The notes below the pieces were generated by a model. That model was not told where the DNA came from. It worked only from the letters and a program-made list of their open reading frames with translations, and ran no database searches. Below, one piece after another: positions 45,654 through 55,028 of a DNA stretch of 64,000 bases. Location: positions 4,351,001 to 4,415,000 of the forward strand of contig NZ_CP101417.1 of the NCBI RefSeq assembly GCF_024339125.1, written 5' to 3'. This DNA is from Xanthomonas hortorum (lineage in GTDB: Bacteria > Pseudomonadota > Gammaproteobacteria > Xanthomonadales > Xanthomonadaceae). The position numbers were made by a program, and so were the translations under genes. The stretch's first letter is position 1. Each line of letters opens with the position of its first letter.

Positions 45654-46343
45654 TTAGTCCGCACCGCTGGCCGCACGCCAGCTATGCCACAGCTGCTGCA
45701 CCGGCGGTGGATACGCCGCCTTCCCAGCGAGTTCGCGCTGCAAGCGCAAACGTGCCAGCCGCGACCACACCCGATGCGGCCGCGCCAACGCAGGCTTGCG
45801 CGGCCAGGCCTGCAGCAATTGCGCGCGCCATGCAGCTGTCGTCATGCCGCCGGGCGTTGCGCTGTCGCCGGCCACACGCTGACGTGCGTCCAGCCATTGC
45901 ACCGCCACCGCCGTGGCATCGCCAGGCTGGTTGCGCGTAAACATCACCGCTTCGACTGCAACCACGGCCTCGGCAAAGACGCGCAAGGTGTCCAGCGCTT
46001 GCTGCAACGATTGCGGCGGCACGCGGGCGTCCTGCATTGCGGGCAAGGTGTCGGCCAATTGCGCCCACGGCGCACGCACCGGTTCCAGCACGCGCCCCAG
46101 CGGATGCCGCGAGCGCTGCTGCGACCAATCGCGCAGCTCCTGCTGCCACCAGGCCAGCTTGGCATCGGCCGGCAACGGGTCGCCGGCAATATTCATGATG
46201 TCTTCCCATTCCTGCAGCAAGGCAAACCAGGCGGCAGCCAGCGGCCGTTGCAGTTGCGGAACGAAAGGCTCGGCAACCGACCATTCCGGCCAGCGGGTGC
46301 GCCATTTGTCGAGAAAACTGTCGAGAGCGCTGGATTGGCTCAT
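45654..46343 (-). CDS. Squalene/phytoene synthase-like protein, catalytic Asp motifs absent
   Basis: 229 residues, all-helical. K-L-A-W-W-Q-Q-E-L near 80 and H-P-L-G-R-V resemble the noncatalytic NDUFAF6/squalene-phytoene synthase superfamily. Neither the D-x-x-x-D pair of the first motif nor an N-x-x-R-D-x-x-x-D second motif is present, so prenyl transfer is unlikely. Related Xanthomonas proteins are often labelled phytoene synthase; I think that is misleading. Start M-S-Q-S-S-A-L-D-S is chosen; 28 bases after gph. Confidence 0.65.
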   Translation of the reverse strand: MSQSSALDSFLDKWRTRWPEWSVAEPFVPQLQRPLAAAWFALLQEWEDIMNIAGDPLPADAKLAWWQQELRDWSQQRSRHPLGRVLEPVRAPWAQLADTLPAMQDARVPPQSLQQALDTLRVFAEAVVAVEAVMFTRNQPGDATAVAVQWLDARQRVAGDSATPGGMTTAAWRAQLLQAWPRKPALARPHRVWSRLARLRLQRELAGKAAYPPPVQQLWHSWRAASGAD

Positions 46344-46371
46344 GGCGGGTCCAGAAAAAAACGAAAGAAGG

Positions 46372-47037
46372 TCAGGGCTGCGGCCACGTCGCGGCATCCC
46401 ACAACAGTTGCGGCTGCTCGACCAACACGTCGGCTTGCCAGCTCAAGGGATCGTCATCGTGCAACCGATAGCCCCACAACACAGCTACCGATGGCATCGC
46501 GGCCGCGCGTGCGGCCAGGATGTCGCGCTCATCGTCGCCGACGTAGACGCACTGCGCAGGCGCAATGCCGATGCGTTCGGCAGCTGTCAGCAACGGCAAT
46601 GGATGCGGCTTGCGCTCGGCCAGCGTATCGCCGCCGATCAACACCGCGCAGCGCTGTTCCCAGCCCAGTTGCGGCAGGATCAGCCGCGCCAGGTATTCGG
46701 GCTTATTGGTGACAATGCCCCACACGCACCCCGCACGATCCAGCCGCAGCAGCAGTTCTTCGACACCCTCGAACAGCTGGGATTGCTTGCCGATCAAGGC
46801 CTCATAGCGACGCAGGAATTCCGGCACCAAGGCATCGCGTGCGTCCGCATCGAGTTCGGCAAACGCAACTGACAGCATCGCGCGCGACCCTTTCGACACC
46901 ACCGGGCGCAGCTGCGCCAACGCGATCGGCGCACGTCCCCGCTCGCTCAGCATCGCGTTGACGGTGGCAAGCATGTCCGGCGCGCTGTCCAGCAAGGTGC
47001 CATCCAGATCGAACAACACCGCACGCGGGAAATTCAT
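46372..47037 (-). CDS. gph: Phosphoglycolate phosphatase (HAD)
   Basis: 221 residues. HAD motif I F-D-L-D-G-T-L-L-D-S, motif II in V-T-N-K-P, motif III K-P-H-P-L-P, motif IV Y-V-G-D-D-E-R-D. Removes phosphate from 2-phosphoglycolate, a repair by-product. Start M-N-F-P-R-A-V-L-F-D. Lies between ubiG and the synthase-like gene, all leftward; ubiG-gph is the usual gamma-proteobacterial pairing. Confidence 0.92.
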   Translation of the reverse strand: MNFPRAVLFDLDGTLLDSAPDMLATVNAMLSERGRAPIALAQLRPVVSKGSRAMLSVAFAELDADARDALVPEFLRRYEALIGKQSQLFEGVEELLLRLDRAGCVWGIVTNKPEYLARLILPQLGWEQRCAVLIGGDTLAERKPHPLPLLTAAERIGIAPAQCVYVGDDERDILAARAAAMPSVAVLWGYRLHDDDPLSWQADVLVEQPQLLWDAATWPQP

Positions 47038-47104
47038 AGACGCCCCGCCGCTGGACGGCTGCGTCTCGCCATCCGCAAGGTGGGAATGCGCAGACATCAA
47101 GCAC

Positions 47105-47152
47105 GCACCTGCTGTTGCCAATCCCGACTCCCCACTCCCCAATCCCTGCGCG
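47105..47152. repeat. GATTGG-type repeat between gph and ubiG
   Basis: CAATCCCGACTCCCCACTCC followed by CCAATCC, the reverse complement of the units at 16450. It ends just before the ubiG stop. Confidence 0.7.
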
Positions 47153-47872
47153 TCACGGCTTCACCGCATAGGCCAGATAATTCACCTCGGTGCGCGACGA
47201 CAGCCGCGCACGATTGCGCCACGGCTCGTACAGCATGCCGCTGACGTCTTCCAGCTGCAGTTCGGCGCTGCGCAACCACGCCGCAAGTTCCGCCGGCTTG
47301 ATGAAATCCTTGTAGTGATGCGTGCCCTTGGGCAGCAACCGCGCGATGTATTCGGCACCGACCACCGCCAGCGCGAACGCGGCCGGGGTGCGATTGAGTG
47401 TGGACAGGAACAGCTTGCCGCCCGGCTTGAGCAGGCTGGCGCAGGCGCGGATGATCGCGGTCGGATCCGGCACGTGCTCGAGCATTTCCATGCAGGTCAC
47501 CGCATCGAAACTGCCCGGCTGCTCGGCCGCCAGGTCTTCCACCGATTGCACGCGGTAATCCACCTGCACACCCGATTCCAGGCTGTGCAGGCGCGCCACC
47601 TTGACCAGCTCCGGGGCCAGATCGATCGCGGTGACCTGTGCGCCCAGACGCGCCATCGACTCGCTGAGCAAGCCGCCGCCGCAGCCCACATCGAGCACGC
47701 GCGCGCCGGCAAGATCCAGCCGCGCGGACACGTAATCCAGACGTACCGGGTTCAGCGCATGCAGCGGTTTTTGCGGGCCGTCGGCGTCCCACCAGCGCGT
47801 TGCCAGCGCGGCGAATTTATCCAGCTCGCTCTGATGAAAATTGCCGGAAGTGGTGTGAGTATTCGGATTCAT
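47153..47872 (-). CDS. ubiG: Ubiquinone biosynthesis O-methyltransferase UbiG
   Basis: Performs both O-methylations in ubiquinone synthesis. 239 residues. SAM-binding [13 protein letters not shown], then [15 protein letters not shown], and the characteristic [16 protein letters not shown]. It starts 27 bases from the end of the amidohydrolase gene upstream and is probably co-transcribed. Confidence 0.95.
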   Translation of the reverse strand: MNPNTHTTSGNFHQSELDKFAALATRWWDADGPQKPLHALNPVRLDYVSARLDLAGARVLDVGCGGGLLSESMARLGAQVTAIDLAPELVKVARLHSLESGVQVDYRVQSVEDLAAEQPGSFDAVTCMEMLEHVPDPTAIIRACASLLKPGGKLFLSTLNRTPAAFALAVVGAEYIARLLPKGTHHYKDFIKPAELAAWLRSAELQLEDVSGMLYEPWRNRARLSSRTEVNYLAYAVKP

Positions 47873-47899
47873 GCGGAGCTCCGTGATTCGATGGCGCGC

Positions 47900-49237
47900 T
47901 CAGGCGCGGACGGTGCGGATGCGGTCGCGCCACTGCCGCGCATTGGCGACCAGGGCGGCGATATCCATGTCGACCAGCTCGCGCTGCACCAGTTTGGGCT
48001 TGCCGGCGATCCACACATCGGTGACCTGATGTCGGCCGGCTGAGTAGATCAGTTGCGACAGCACATGATGCAGCGGCTGGGTCTCCAGTGCAGACAGGTC
48101 CACGCAGACCAGATCGGCCTGCTTGCCGATCTCGATCGAGCCGATCTTGTCGCCGAAGCCCAACGCGCGCGCGCCGCCCAGCGTAGCCGCACGCAAGGTG
48201 GTGGCCGCATCCAGTGCAGTGGCATCGTTGGCCACCGCTTTGGCCAGAATGGCAGCGGTGCGGTTCTCGCTGAACATGTCCAGATCGTTGTTGCTGGCGC
48301 AGCCGTCGGTGCCGATGGCCAGGTTCACGCCGGCACGTTGCAGCGCGCAGGCCGGGCAAAACCCCGAGGCCAGCTTGAGATTGGATTCCGGGCAATGCAC
48401 CACGCTCACGCCGCGCTCGGCGCACAGATGGATTTCCGCCTCGGTGAGCTGGGTCATGTGCACGGCGATCAGGCGGTCGTTGACCAGGCCCAACCGATCC
48501 AGACGCGCCAGCGGACGCTGCCCGTATTGCTTGATCGAATCGGCCACTTCCTGCGCGGTCTCGTGCGTATGCAGATGCACCGGCAGGTCGAGCTGGTCGG
48601 CCAGCATGCGCACACGCTCGAAGTTGGCATCGTTCACCGTGTACGGCGCATGCGGCGCGAAGGCGGTGCTGATCAGCGGATCGTCGCGCCATTGGTCGTG
48701 CAACTCACCGGCACGCGCAAAGTATTCGTCGTCCGACGAGGCCCACGCGGTGGGGAAATCGATGATCACCGAGCCCACCAGCGCACGGAAACCATGCTGC
48801 TTGTACACCGCCGCCTGCACATCGGCGAAGAAGTAGTTTTCGTTGACGCAGGTGGTGCCGCCGCGCAGCATCTCGGCGATGGCGAGCGTGGTGCCGTCGG
48901 CCACGAACTCCGGCCCGATCACCGCCGCTTCTACCGGCCAGATGTGCTGCTGCAGCCACACCATCAGCGGCAGATCGTCGGCAATGCCGCGCAGCAGCGT
49001 CATTGGATTATGCGTGTGCGCGTTGACCAGGCCCGGCATCAGCGCCGCCTCCGGGCGCGAGACGGTCTGCTTCGGCGCAAACCGTGCGCGCGCTTCGGCA
49101 ATCGGCAGGATCGCCACGATGGCGCCGTTGCTGACCGCCACCGCGTGGCCTTCGAGCACCACCGCATGCGGTTCGATCGGCACCACGTAGCCGGCTTCGA
49201 TCAAGAGGTCGCATGCTTCGGGAGGGGCATTGGTCAT
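47900..49237 (-). CDS. mtaD: TRZ/ATZ-family amidohydrolase (5-methylthioadenosine/S-adenosylhomocysteine deaminase-like)
   Basis: 445 residues. Metal motif N-A-H-T-H-N-P-M-T, then H-L-H-T-H-E-T-A-Q-E, A-V-H-M-T, C-P-E-S-N-L-K-L and G-T-D-G-C-A-S-N-N-D-L-D-M. These match the MtaD/SsnA-type deaminase group; adenosine-type substrates (methylthioadenosine, S-adenosylhomocysteine) fit the ubiG neighbour, which produces S-adenosylhomocysteine. Other amidohydrolase substrates are possible. ATG 49249 would add four residues; 49237 has GGA at acceptable distance. Confidence 0.82.
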   Translation of the reverse strand: MTNAPPEACDLLIEAGYVVPIEPHAVVLEGHAVAVSNGAIVAILPIAEARARFAPKQTVSRPEAALMPGLVNAHTHNPMTLLRGIADDLPLMVWLQQHIWPVEAAVIGPEFVADGTTLAIAEMLRGGTTCVNENYFFADVQAAVYKQHGFRALVGSVIIDFPTAWASSDDEYFARAGELHDQWRDDPLISTAFAPHAPYTVNDANFERVRMLADQLDLPVHLHTHETAQEVADSIKQYGQRPLARLDRLGLVNDRLIAVHMTQLTEAEIHLCAERGVSVVHCPESNLKLASGFCPACALQRAGVNLAIGTDGCASNNDLDMFSENRTAAILAKAVANDATALDAATTLRAATLGGARALGFGDKIGSIEIGKQADLVCVDLSALETQPLHHVLSQLIYSAGRHQVTDVWIAGKPKLVQRELVDMDIAALVANARQWRDRIRTVRA

Positions 49238-49255
49238 GAGCGGATCCATAAAGGG

Positions 49256-50104
49256 TTAGTTGTCGAACGGCCAGCTGGTATCGCCACCGGCCACAGGCAC
49301 ATAGCGTTGGCCGTTGTAGCGCAGCACCTGGCGCACGCGACGGGTGCGTTCGGTAATGGTGTCGCTGTCAGCTACGCTTTCCGCGGTAGATACGTTGGCT
49401 GTCAGCACGATATCCGCATAGCCGGCATGTCCCTGCGGCGCCATGCTCAGGCTCAGATTGGCGACTTCGGTGATCACATCGCTCTTCCCCACACTGCACG
49501 GCTCGCCTTTCACACGTTGCCACGCATAGAGATCGCGTTGCAGTACCGGGCGCAAGCTACGCCCCTCGCGCACCAGCAAGGTCAATTCCTGATTGCTGTA
49601 AAAATCCGGGCAGCTGGGCCCATGCGCGGCGCTATGTATCACCACGCCGATCGCGCGCACGCCCTTGGCCAGGTCGTAGCGCGCGGTATCCAGACGCAGA
49701 CTGTCTGCATCGAGTTCGAAGGCGGCGTCCTCACCCATGTCCTGCGCGTAGAACGCCAGCACCTTGCCGCTGGCCGCATCGAGCATGGCCACGCGCAACT
49801 CAATGTCGCGCTCGCCAGGCACGGCCTCCGCATCGCCAGCAAATGCGATTGCCGCCAGCCGGATCGCCGCATCGTTCGGCCACGGCTTGCAGGTCTGGGC
49901 CACCGCACGCTCGACCGGCACCGTGGCTGCAGCGCCGCCCACGACCCCGGAGGTTGCAATGGCCGCAACGGCGGCCACGTCACCGGCGCCGCAGGTTGCG
50001 GTAGCCGCTTGCGCAAAGGCCGGGCACGCTGCGAGCGCCGCCCACAGCCCCACCAGGACACCGGCACTGCGTACCGCTCGACCAGGCCAGCGTCCCGGGC
50101 GCAT
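49256..50104 (-). CDS. Secreted hypothetical protein
   Basis: 282 residues, signal peptide (about 1-33, A-C-P-A-F-A-Q-A). The mature part has several cysteines (T-C-G-A-G, Q-T-C-K-P-W-P, S-C-P-D-F-Y-S-N-Q-E, E-P-C-S-V-G-K) and beta-rich stretches (E-L-R-V-A-M-L-D, L-T-L-L-V-R-E-G-R-S). No family recognised. The repeated I-A/A-L/V-A-F-Y-A-Q patterns suggest a beta-sandwich. It starts 5 bases after the efp stop, so it may be co-transcribed with efp. Confidence 0.6.
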   Translation of the reverse strand: MRPGRWPGRAVRSAGVLVGLWAALAACPAFAQAATATCGAGDVAAVAAIATSGVVGGAAATVPVERAVAQTCKPWPNDAAIRLAAIAFAGDAEAVPGERDIELRVAMLDAASGKVLAFYAQDMGEDAAFELDADSLRLDTARYDLAKGVRAIGVVIHSAAHGPSCPDFYSNQELTLLVREGRSLRPVLQRDLYAWQRVKGEPCSVGKSDVITEVANLSLSMAPQGHAGYADIVLTANVSTAESVADSDTITERTRRVRQVLRYNGQRYVPVAGGDTSWPFDN

Positions 50105-50109
50105 CCGGC

Positions 50110-50676
50110 TTACTTGACGCGCGCCGAGTATTCGCCCGAACGCGTATCGACCTTGATGATTTCGTCCTGGTTGACGAACAACGGCACGCGCACCACCGCA
50201 CCGGTTTCCAGCGTCGCCGGCTTGCCGCCGCCGCCCGAGGTATCGCCGCGCACGCCCGGATCGGTCTCGGTGATCTTGAGCTCGACGAAGTTCGGCGGCT
50301 GCACCCAGATCGGCGCGCCGTTCCACAACGTCACGATGCAGTCTTCCTCGCCCTTCAGCCACTTCTCGGCGCCACCCATGCCTGCCTTGTCGGTCTGCAC
50401 CTGCTCGAAGGTTTCCGGGTCCATGAAGTGCCAGTACTCGCCATCGCTGTACAGGTAACGCATGTCGGTATCGACGACGTCGGCCACTTCCACGTCGTCG
50501 GTCGCCTTCATGGTCATTTCGACCACGCGACCGGACTTGATGAAGCGGTACTTCATGCGGGTGAAGGCCTGGCCCTTACCCGGCTTGACGTATTCGGTCT
50601 CGGTGATGACCGCCGGCTCGTTGTTGACCAGGATCTTCATGCCGTTCTTGACGTCGTTCATGCCAACAGTGGCCAT
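50110..50676 (-). CDS. efp: Elongation factor P
   Basis: Relieves ribosome stalling at polyproline. 188 residues with three beta-barrel domains. The modified lysine is Lys34 in K-P-G-K-G-Q-A-F, flanked by Tyr29. C-terminal [14 protein letters not shown] is family-typical. Divergent from epmB, whose product makes beta-lysine for that lysine. ATG 50676 has a good GAGGAG-type site. Confidence 0.97.
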   Translation of the reverse strand: MATVGMNDVKNGMKILVNNEPAVITETEYVKPGKGQAFTRMKYRFIKSGRVVEMTMKATDDVEVADVVDTDMRYLYSDGEYWHFMDPETFEQVQTDKAGMGGAEKWLKGEEDCIVTLWNGAPIWVQPPNFVELKITETDPGVRGDTSGGGGKPATLETGAVVRVPLFVNQDEIIKVDTRSGEYSARVK

Positions 50677-50771
50677 GGTGCAGCTCCTCGATAAGACCAC
50701 GACCTGCCACACAGGTCGGATTAGAATGTGGCGCCCGCCGCAACCGGCGGGCATTGGTTTTGTGACCGCAC

Positions 50772-51800
50772 ATGATACCCGCAGCCCCCCTCGCCTTACA
50801 GCCATCTCCGCCTCCCACCCTGCAGCCGCACCACTGGCAGCAGCAGTGGCGCGATGCCGTGCGCGACCCACGCGAGCTACTGGCGCTGCTGGGCCTGGAC
50901 GCGGCGGCTGCCGGCATCAGCGCAGAGGCCGCCGCCCAGTTCCCGCTGCGGGTACCACGCGCGTTCGTGGCGCGCATGCGCCGTGGCGACCTGCACGACC
51001 CATTGCTGCGCCAGGTGCTGCCGCTGGATGCCGAAACGCGGCTGGTGCCGGGCTTCGGCCTGGATGCGGTCGGCGATGGCGCCGCCAAGACCGCAGACGG
51101 CGTGATCCAGAAATACCGCGGGCGCGCCCTGCTGATCGCCACCGGCAGCTGTGCGGTGCACTGCCGCTACTGCTTCCGCCGCCACTTCCCGTACGCCGAA
51201 GAAACCGCCGCGCGTGATGGATGGCGCGAGGCGGTGGCCGCGATCGCCGCAGACCCCAGCATCGACGAAGTGCTGCTGTCCGGCGGCGACCCGCTGTCGC
51301 TGGCCGCCAGCAAACTGGCCGAACTCACCGACGCGCTGGCCGCCATCGGGCACATCAAACGCCTGCGCATCCATAGCCGGCTGCCGGTGGTGCTGCCCGA
51401 GCGCGTCGATGCGCCGCTGCTGGCCTGGATGCGCAGCCTGCCCTGGCCGGTGGCCTTTGTGATACACGCCAACCACGCCAACGAATTCGACACCGCCGTG
51501 GATGCGGCCATGCGTGCTCTGCGCGACACCGGCGCGCAACTGCTCAACCAGGCCGTGCTGCTGCGCGGGGTCAACGACAGCGTGGACGCACTGGCCGCGT
51601 TGAGCGAGCGCACCTTCGCCGCGGGCGTACTGCCTTACTACCTGCACCAGCTCGACCGGGTCGCAGGAGTTGCGCATTTCGAAGTGGACGATGCACATGC
51701 ACGCGCCCTGCATACCGAATTGGCCACGCGTCTGTCGGGTTATCTGGTGCCGCGCCTGGTGCGCGAGATTCCTGGCGATACCGGAAAGCGGCCGCTGTAA
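50772..51800 (+). CDS. epmB: EF-P beta-lysylation protein EpmB
   Basis: Radical-SAM, PLP-dependent lysine 2,3-aminomutase that converts alpha-lysine to R-beta-lysine for EF-P. 342 residues. The iron-sulfur motif Cys127-x3-Cys131-x2-Cys134 lies in [20 protein letters not shown] is the SAM-adjacent turn; the probable PLP lysine is Lys340 near the C-terminus. A TAGAAT -10 lies at 50722-50727. The ligase EpmA is not in the window. Confidence 0.93.
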   Translation: MIPAAPLALQPSPPPTLQPHHWQQQWRDAVRDPRELLALLGLDAAAAGISAEAAAQFPLRVPRAFVARMRRGDLHDPLLRQVLPLDAETRLVPGFGLDAVGDGAAKTADGVIQKYRGRALLIATGSCAVHCRYCFRRHFPYAEETAARDGWREAVAAIAADPSIDEVLLSGGDPLSLAASKLAELTDALAAIGHIKRLRIHSRLPVVLPERVDAPLLAWMRSLPWPVAFVIHANHANEFDTAVDAAMRALRDTGAQLLNQAVLLRGVNDSVDALAALSERTFAAGVLPYYLHQLDRVAGVAHFEVDDAHARALHTELATRLSGYLVPRLVREIPGDTGKRPL

Positions 51801-51825
51801 TCGTCACCGCCGCGTGCACACCCCC

Positions 51826-51893
51826 GTAGGAGCGCCCCTGGGCGCGATGAAGCATTCCCGGTAACGCCCCATCGCGCCCAGGGGCGCTCCTAC
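51826..51893. repeat. Long perfect hairpin (GTAGGAGCGC family)
   Basis: 24-base arms, GTAGGAGCGCCCCTGGGCGC plus GATG at 51826-51849 and the exact complement at 51870-51893, with a 20-base loop. A degenerate relative lies at 56765-56836. It sits between convergent epmB and the GGDEF/EAL gene, and could stop transcription from both sides. Confidence 0.85.
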
Positions 51894-51934
51894 ACACAGC
51901 GCCACGGCACGTTAAACCAACCTACGCACGCCAC

Positions 51935-54052
51935 TCACCCCGCCGCGATCAGCTTGACCAAATCGGCCGGGCTCAGCGGCCTGCTGAACCAGTAGCCCTG
52001 GCCCAGGTCGCAGCCGCGATCGCGTAGCAGATTGAATTGCGCTTCCTGCTCGATCCCCTCGGCCACCACCGTGATGCCCAGCGAATGCGCCATGCCGATG
52101 ATGGCGGTGGTCAGCGCCAGATCGTCCGGGTCGCGCTGCAGGTCGGCAATGAAACTCTTGTCGATCTTGACCCCGTCCACCGGCACCTGGCGCAGATGGC
52201 TCAAGCCGGAGAACCCGGTACCGAAATCGTCCAGCCACACCTTAACGCCGGTGCGGTGCAACTGATCGAGCAGGCTGGCGGCCATCATTTCGTCGCCGAT
52301 CACTGCGGTTTCGGTCAGTTCCAGATGCAGGCGCGCGGCCGGCAGTCCGGATTCGGCCAGGCACTCGGCCACGGTGTCGATCAGGTCGCCACTGCGCAGC
52401 TGACGCGGCGAGACGTTGACCGAGATGAACAAGCCCTCCCCCACTTCCGGCCATTGCGCCGCTTCCAGGCAGGCCGCGCGCAGCACTTTGGGGCCGATCA
52501 CTTCGATCAGGCCGCTCTGCTCGGCGATATCGATAAAAGTGGACGGCGGAATCGTGCCGAGCGCCGGGTGCTGCCAGCGCAGCAACACCTCCACACCGAC
52601 CAGCACCCGGTCGATGGTGCGGTAGATCGGTTGATAGACCAGGCGCAGCTCGTCGCGCTCCCAGGCGCCGCGCAGTTCGTGCTCCATATGCACACGGCGC
52701 TCCACCGCATGATCGGCGGCGCGGCTGTAGAAACGATGGCAATTCTTGCCGGCGACCTTGGCCTGGTACATCGCAATGTCGCCATTCTTCAACAGCGCGG
52801 TGGCATCGTTGGCATCGTCCGGGAACAACGTGATGCCGATCGAGGTGCCCAGGAACACTTCGCGGCCCTGCACATTCAACGGCCGGCTCAACTCGTGCAC
52901 CAACCGGTCTGCGAGCTGGGCGGCCAGCAGCGTGACATCGCCGCTCTGCAGCAGGATCACGAACTCGTCGCCGCCGAAACGCGCCAGAATCGCATCGTCG
53001 CCACCCAGGGCGCCCACCGCCCGGCTGATACGGCTGGCGAACTGCAGCAGCGCCTCATCGCCGGCCTCGTGCCCGAGCGTGTCGTTGACGCGCTTGAAGT
53101 CGTCGATATCGGCAAACAGCAGCGCCAGTTTGCTGTCGGTGCTGCGCGCGGTATTGAGCAGATGGTCCAGGCCTTCGCGGAAGCCCAGCCGGTTGGTCAG
53201 CCCGGTCAACGCGTCGGTATAGGCCATGTGGCGCACCTCGCGATCGTGCCGCGCGATGCTTTCGCTCATGCGCCCGAACGCGGACATCAACTCGCCGATT
53301 TCGTCGTTGCGCGGATGCGGCGGCAGTTGCACTGCGTAATCGCCGCGCTCGATCTGCTTGGCCGCTGCAGCCAGCAAGCGCACCGGCGCCACCAGCGTGC
53401 GCTGCACGTAGATGGCCAGCAACACACCCAACGCGACCAGCGCGGCCAGCAGCACCAGTAACCAGCCCAGATCGCGCTTGCCGATCGCGTTGAGGTTTTG
53501 CACCAGGGTCAGATTCGCGCCGGACTCAATCTTGCGCACCCGCTCGCGCGACATGCCCACGCGCACGCCGCCGATGCGCTGGTCGCCGATCTTGATCGGC
53601 ACCGTCACATCCAGCACCTCGGCCGAGGATTGCAGCAACATCGCGCGCGCGCTGGCCGCCTTGGCCGCCAGCGGGTCGTTCATCGCCTGACCGTAGCGCT
53701 GCAGCGTCGGCGTGCCGTCGTGCACCAGCCGGCCACGTCGGTCGAACACCAGCACGTAACTCACCACCTGCTGACGCGAGGCGTTGCGCACCAATGCACC
53801 CACCGCGCCGAGATCAGAGTAGTAGAGCGGATTGGCAAGGCCGGCCGCCAGCTCGGTGGCCAGTGTTTCGCCACGCGAGCGCAGGCTGCGATCGAACAGC
53901 TCGTGCAGGATCTGCGCACTGAGCCCGCGCACCTCGCGCTGCATCGCGCTCTGGCGTTGCAGCAACGAGGCCAGAATCGCGCCGACCAACAGCAGCGTCA
54001 GCGCCATCACCAACAGAAAACGTGCCTGCAACCCAAAGCGCACCTGAGTCAT
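51935..54052 (-). CDS. Membrane-bound GGDEF/EAL c-di-GMP protein
   Basis: 705 residues: first membrane helix about 12-33, periplasmic sensor about 35-190, second helix about 196-216, HAMP about 217-270, GGDEF domain about 280-440 and EAL domain about 455-700. The cyclase signature is G-G-D-E-F at 360-364. No R-x-x-D inhibitory site is present five residues upstream. The EAL motif is E-V-L (488-490), with the catalytic Glu kept, and N-V-S-P-R-Q-L, L-T-E-T-A, D-D-F-G-T-G, V-K-I-D-K and G-Q-G-Y-W all present. Either or both activities may work. It starts inside the stop of the binding-protein gene, so signal sensing is probably by that partner. Confidence 0.9.
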   Translation of the reverse strand: MTQVRFGLQARFLLVMALTLLLVGAILASLLQRQSAMQREVRGLSAQILHELFDRSLRSRGETLATELAAGLANPLYYSDLGAVGALVRNASRQQVVSYVLVFDRRGRLVHDGTPTLQRYGQAMNDPLAAKAASARAMLLQSSAEVLDVTVPIKIGDQRIGGVRVGMSRERVRKIESGANLTLVQNLNAIGKRDLGWLLVLLAALVALGVLLAIYVQRTLVAPVRLLAAAAKQIERGDYAVQLPPHPRNDEIGELMSAFGRMSESIARHDREVRHMAYTDALTGLTNRLGFREGLDHLLNTARSTDSKLALLFADIDDFKRVNDTLGHEAGDEALLQFASRISRAVGALGGDDAILARFGGDEFVILLQSGDVTLLAAQLADRLVHELSRPLNVQGREVFLGTSIGITLFPDDANDATALLKNGDIAMYQAKVAGKNCHRFYSRAADHAVERRVHMEHELRGAWERDELRLVYQPIYRTIDRVLVGVEVLLRWQHPALGTIPPSTFIDIAEQSGLIEVIGPKVLRAACLEAAQWPEVGEGLFISVNVSPRQLRSGDLIDTVAECLAESGLPAARLHLELTETAVIGDEMMAASLLDQLHRTGVKVWLDDFGTGFSGLSHLRQVPVDGVKIDKSFIADLQRDPDDLALTTAIIGMAHSLGITVVAEGIEQEAQFNLLRDRGCDLGQGYWFSRPLSPADLVKLIAAG

Positions 54053-54978
54053 TCCACCTGGTCCCTGACACGTTGCACACCTGCGCTCAACGCATTCAAG
54101 CGTCGGCGGCTGTTGTCATCCAGTGGATGGAATGCGGTGGTGCCGAAAAAGCGCTTCAACGCCGGGCCGGCTTGCGGATCGGACGCGGCCTGCAGCAAGA
54201 CGATGCGCAACTGCCGCTCCACCGCCGGGTCCAGCCCGGTACGCACCATCTCCACCGCGCGCGGCACCGGCGCACTGCGGTGCACGATGCGGAAGTCGCG
54301 CTTGAAGGTCGCCGGCAAGTGGCGTTCGTCGTCCCAATCGGCATTGCTGAAAGCACCCGCATCGATCAGGCGCTTGTGCACGAATGCGGCCACGTTCAAT
54401 TTCGTACCGACCATCAAATAACCGACCGACCCCGGCACCTGGATGTCGTCCGGCGACAGCAGCACATCGCAGGCGATGCCGTTGCGCAGCAACTCCAGCA
54501 TCGGCAGCAGATAGCCACTGGTGGACGAGGCGTTCTGCAGCGCCAGGGTGTGCCCGCGCAATTGCTTGAGCGACTGAATCGGGCTGTCGCGGCGCACGAA
54601 GAACACGGTGTGGAACTCGCGCATGCCGCCGCGCTCGGTCATCACCAAGGGATGCGCACCGCCGCGCTGTTCCAGCAGCATCGCCGCACCGGTGGTTTCG
54701 CTGACCCAATCGACCCGGCCACGGCGCAGATAGCTGGACATCTGCCGCGCATCCGGCGCCATCAGGATTTCGCCACGGCGGATGCCGACCACGCGCATGC
54801 GCGGCACCACATAGTCCAGCAAGGGCTTGAGTTGCTCGTAATGGGTGGCGGGATCGTCGCTGATCCGGCCAAGCACCAGGACCGAAGAAGGCGCCGCCGC
54901 CGCCGTCACGGCAAAGCCCGCCCCAGCGAGCAGCCAACAGGCAATCAGACACCATCGTAGACCGCGCAAAAAGGACAC
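54049..54978 (-). CDS. PhnD-like periplasmic binding protein
   Basis: 309 residues with a signal peptide (about 1-29). It has the PhnD/type II periplasmic binding fold: G-R-I-S-D-D-P-A-T-H-Y-E-Q-L-K-P-L-L-D-Y-V at the start, the ligand loop S-E-T-T-G-A-A-M-L-L, R-R-D-S-P-I-Q-S-L-K-Q-L-R-G-H and N-A-S-S-T-S-G-Y-L. No ABC permease or ATPase is adjacent. It overlaps the GGDEF/EAL gene by 4 bases, so it probably delivers a ligand signal to that membrane protein. Ligand unknown; relatives bind phosphonates or phosphate. Confidence 0.85.
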   Translation of the reverse strand: MSFLRGLRWCLIACWLLAGAGFAVTAAAAPSSVLVLGRISDDPATHYEQLKPLLDYVVPRMRVVGIRRGEILMAPDARQMSSYLRRGRVDWVSETTGAAMLLEQRGGAHPLVMTERGGMREFHTVFFVRRDSPIQSLKQLRGHTLALQNASSTSGYLLPMLELLRNGIACDVLLSPDDIQVPGSVGYLMVGTKLNVAAFVHKRLIDAGAFSNADWDDERHLPATFKRDFRIVHRSAPVPRAVEMVRTGLDPAVERQLRIVLLQAASDPQAGPALKRFFGTTAFHPLDDNSRRRLNALSAGVQRVRDQVE

Positions 54979-55028
54979 TCCCTAGAGCCGCCGACAGCCT
55001 AGCCGAATCTCTCAAGATGTGACAGACG

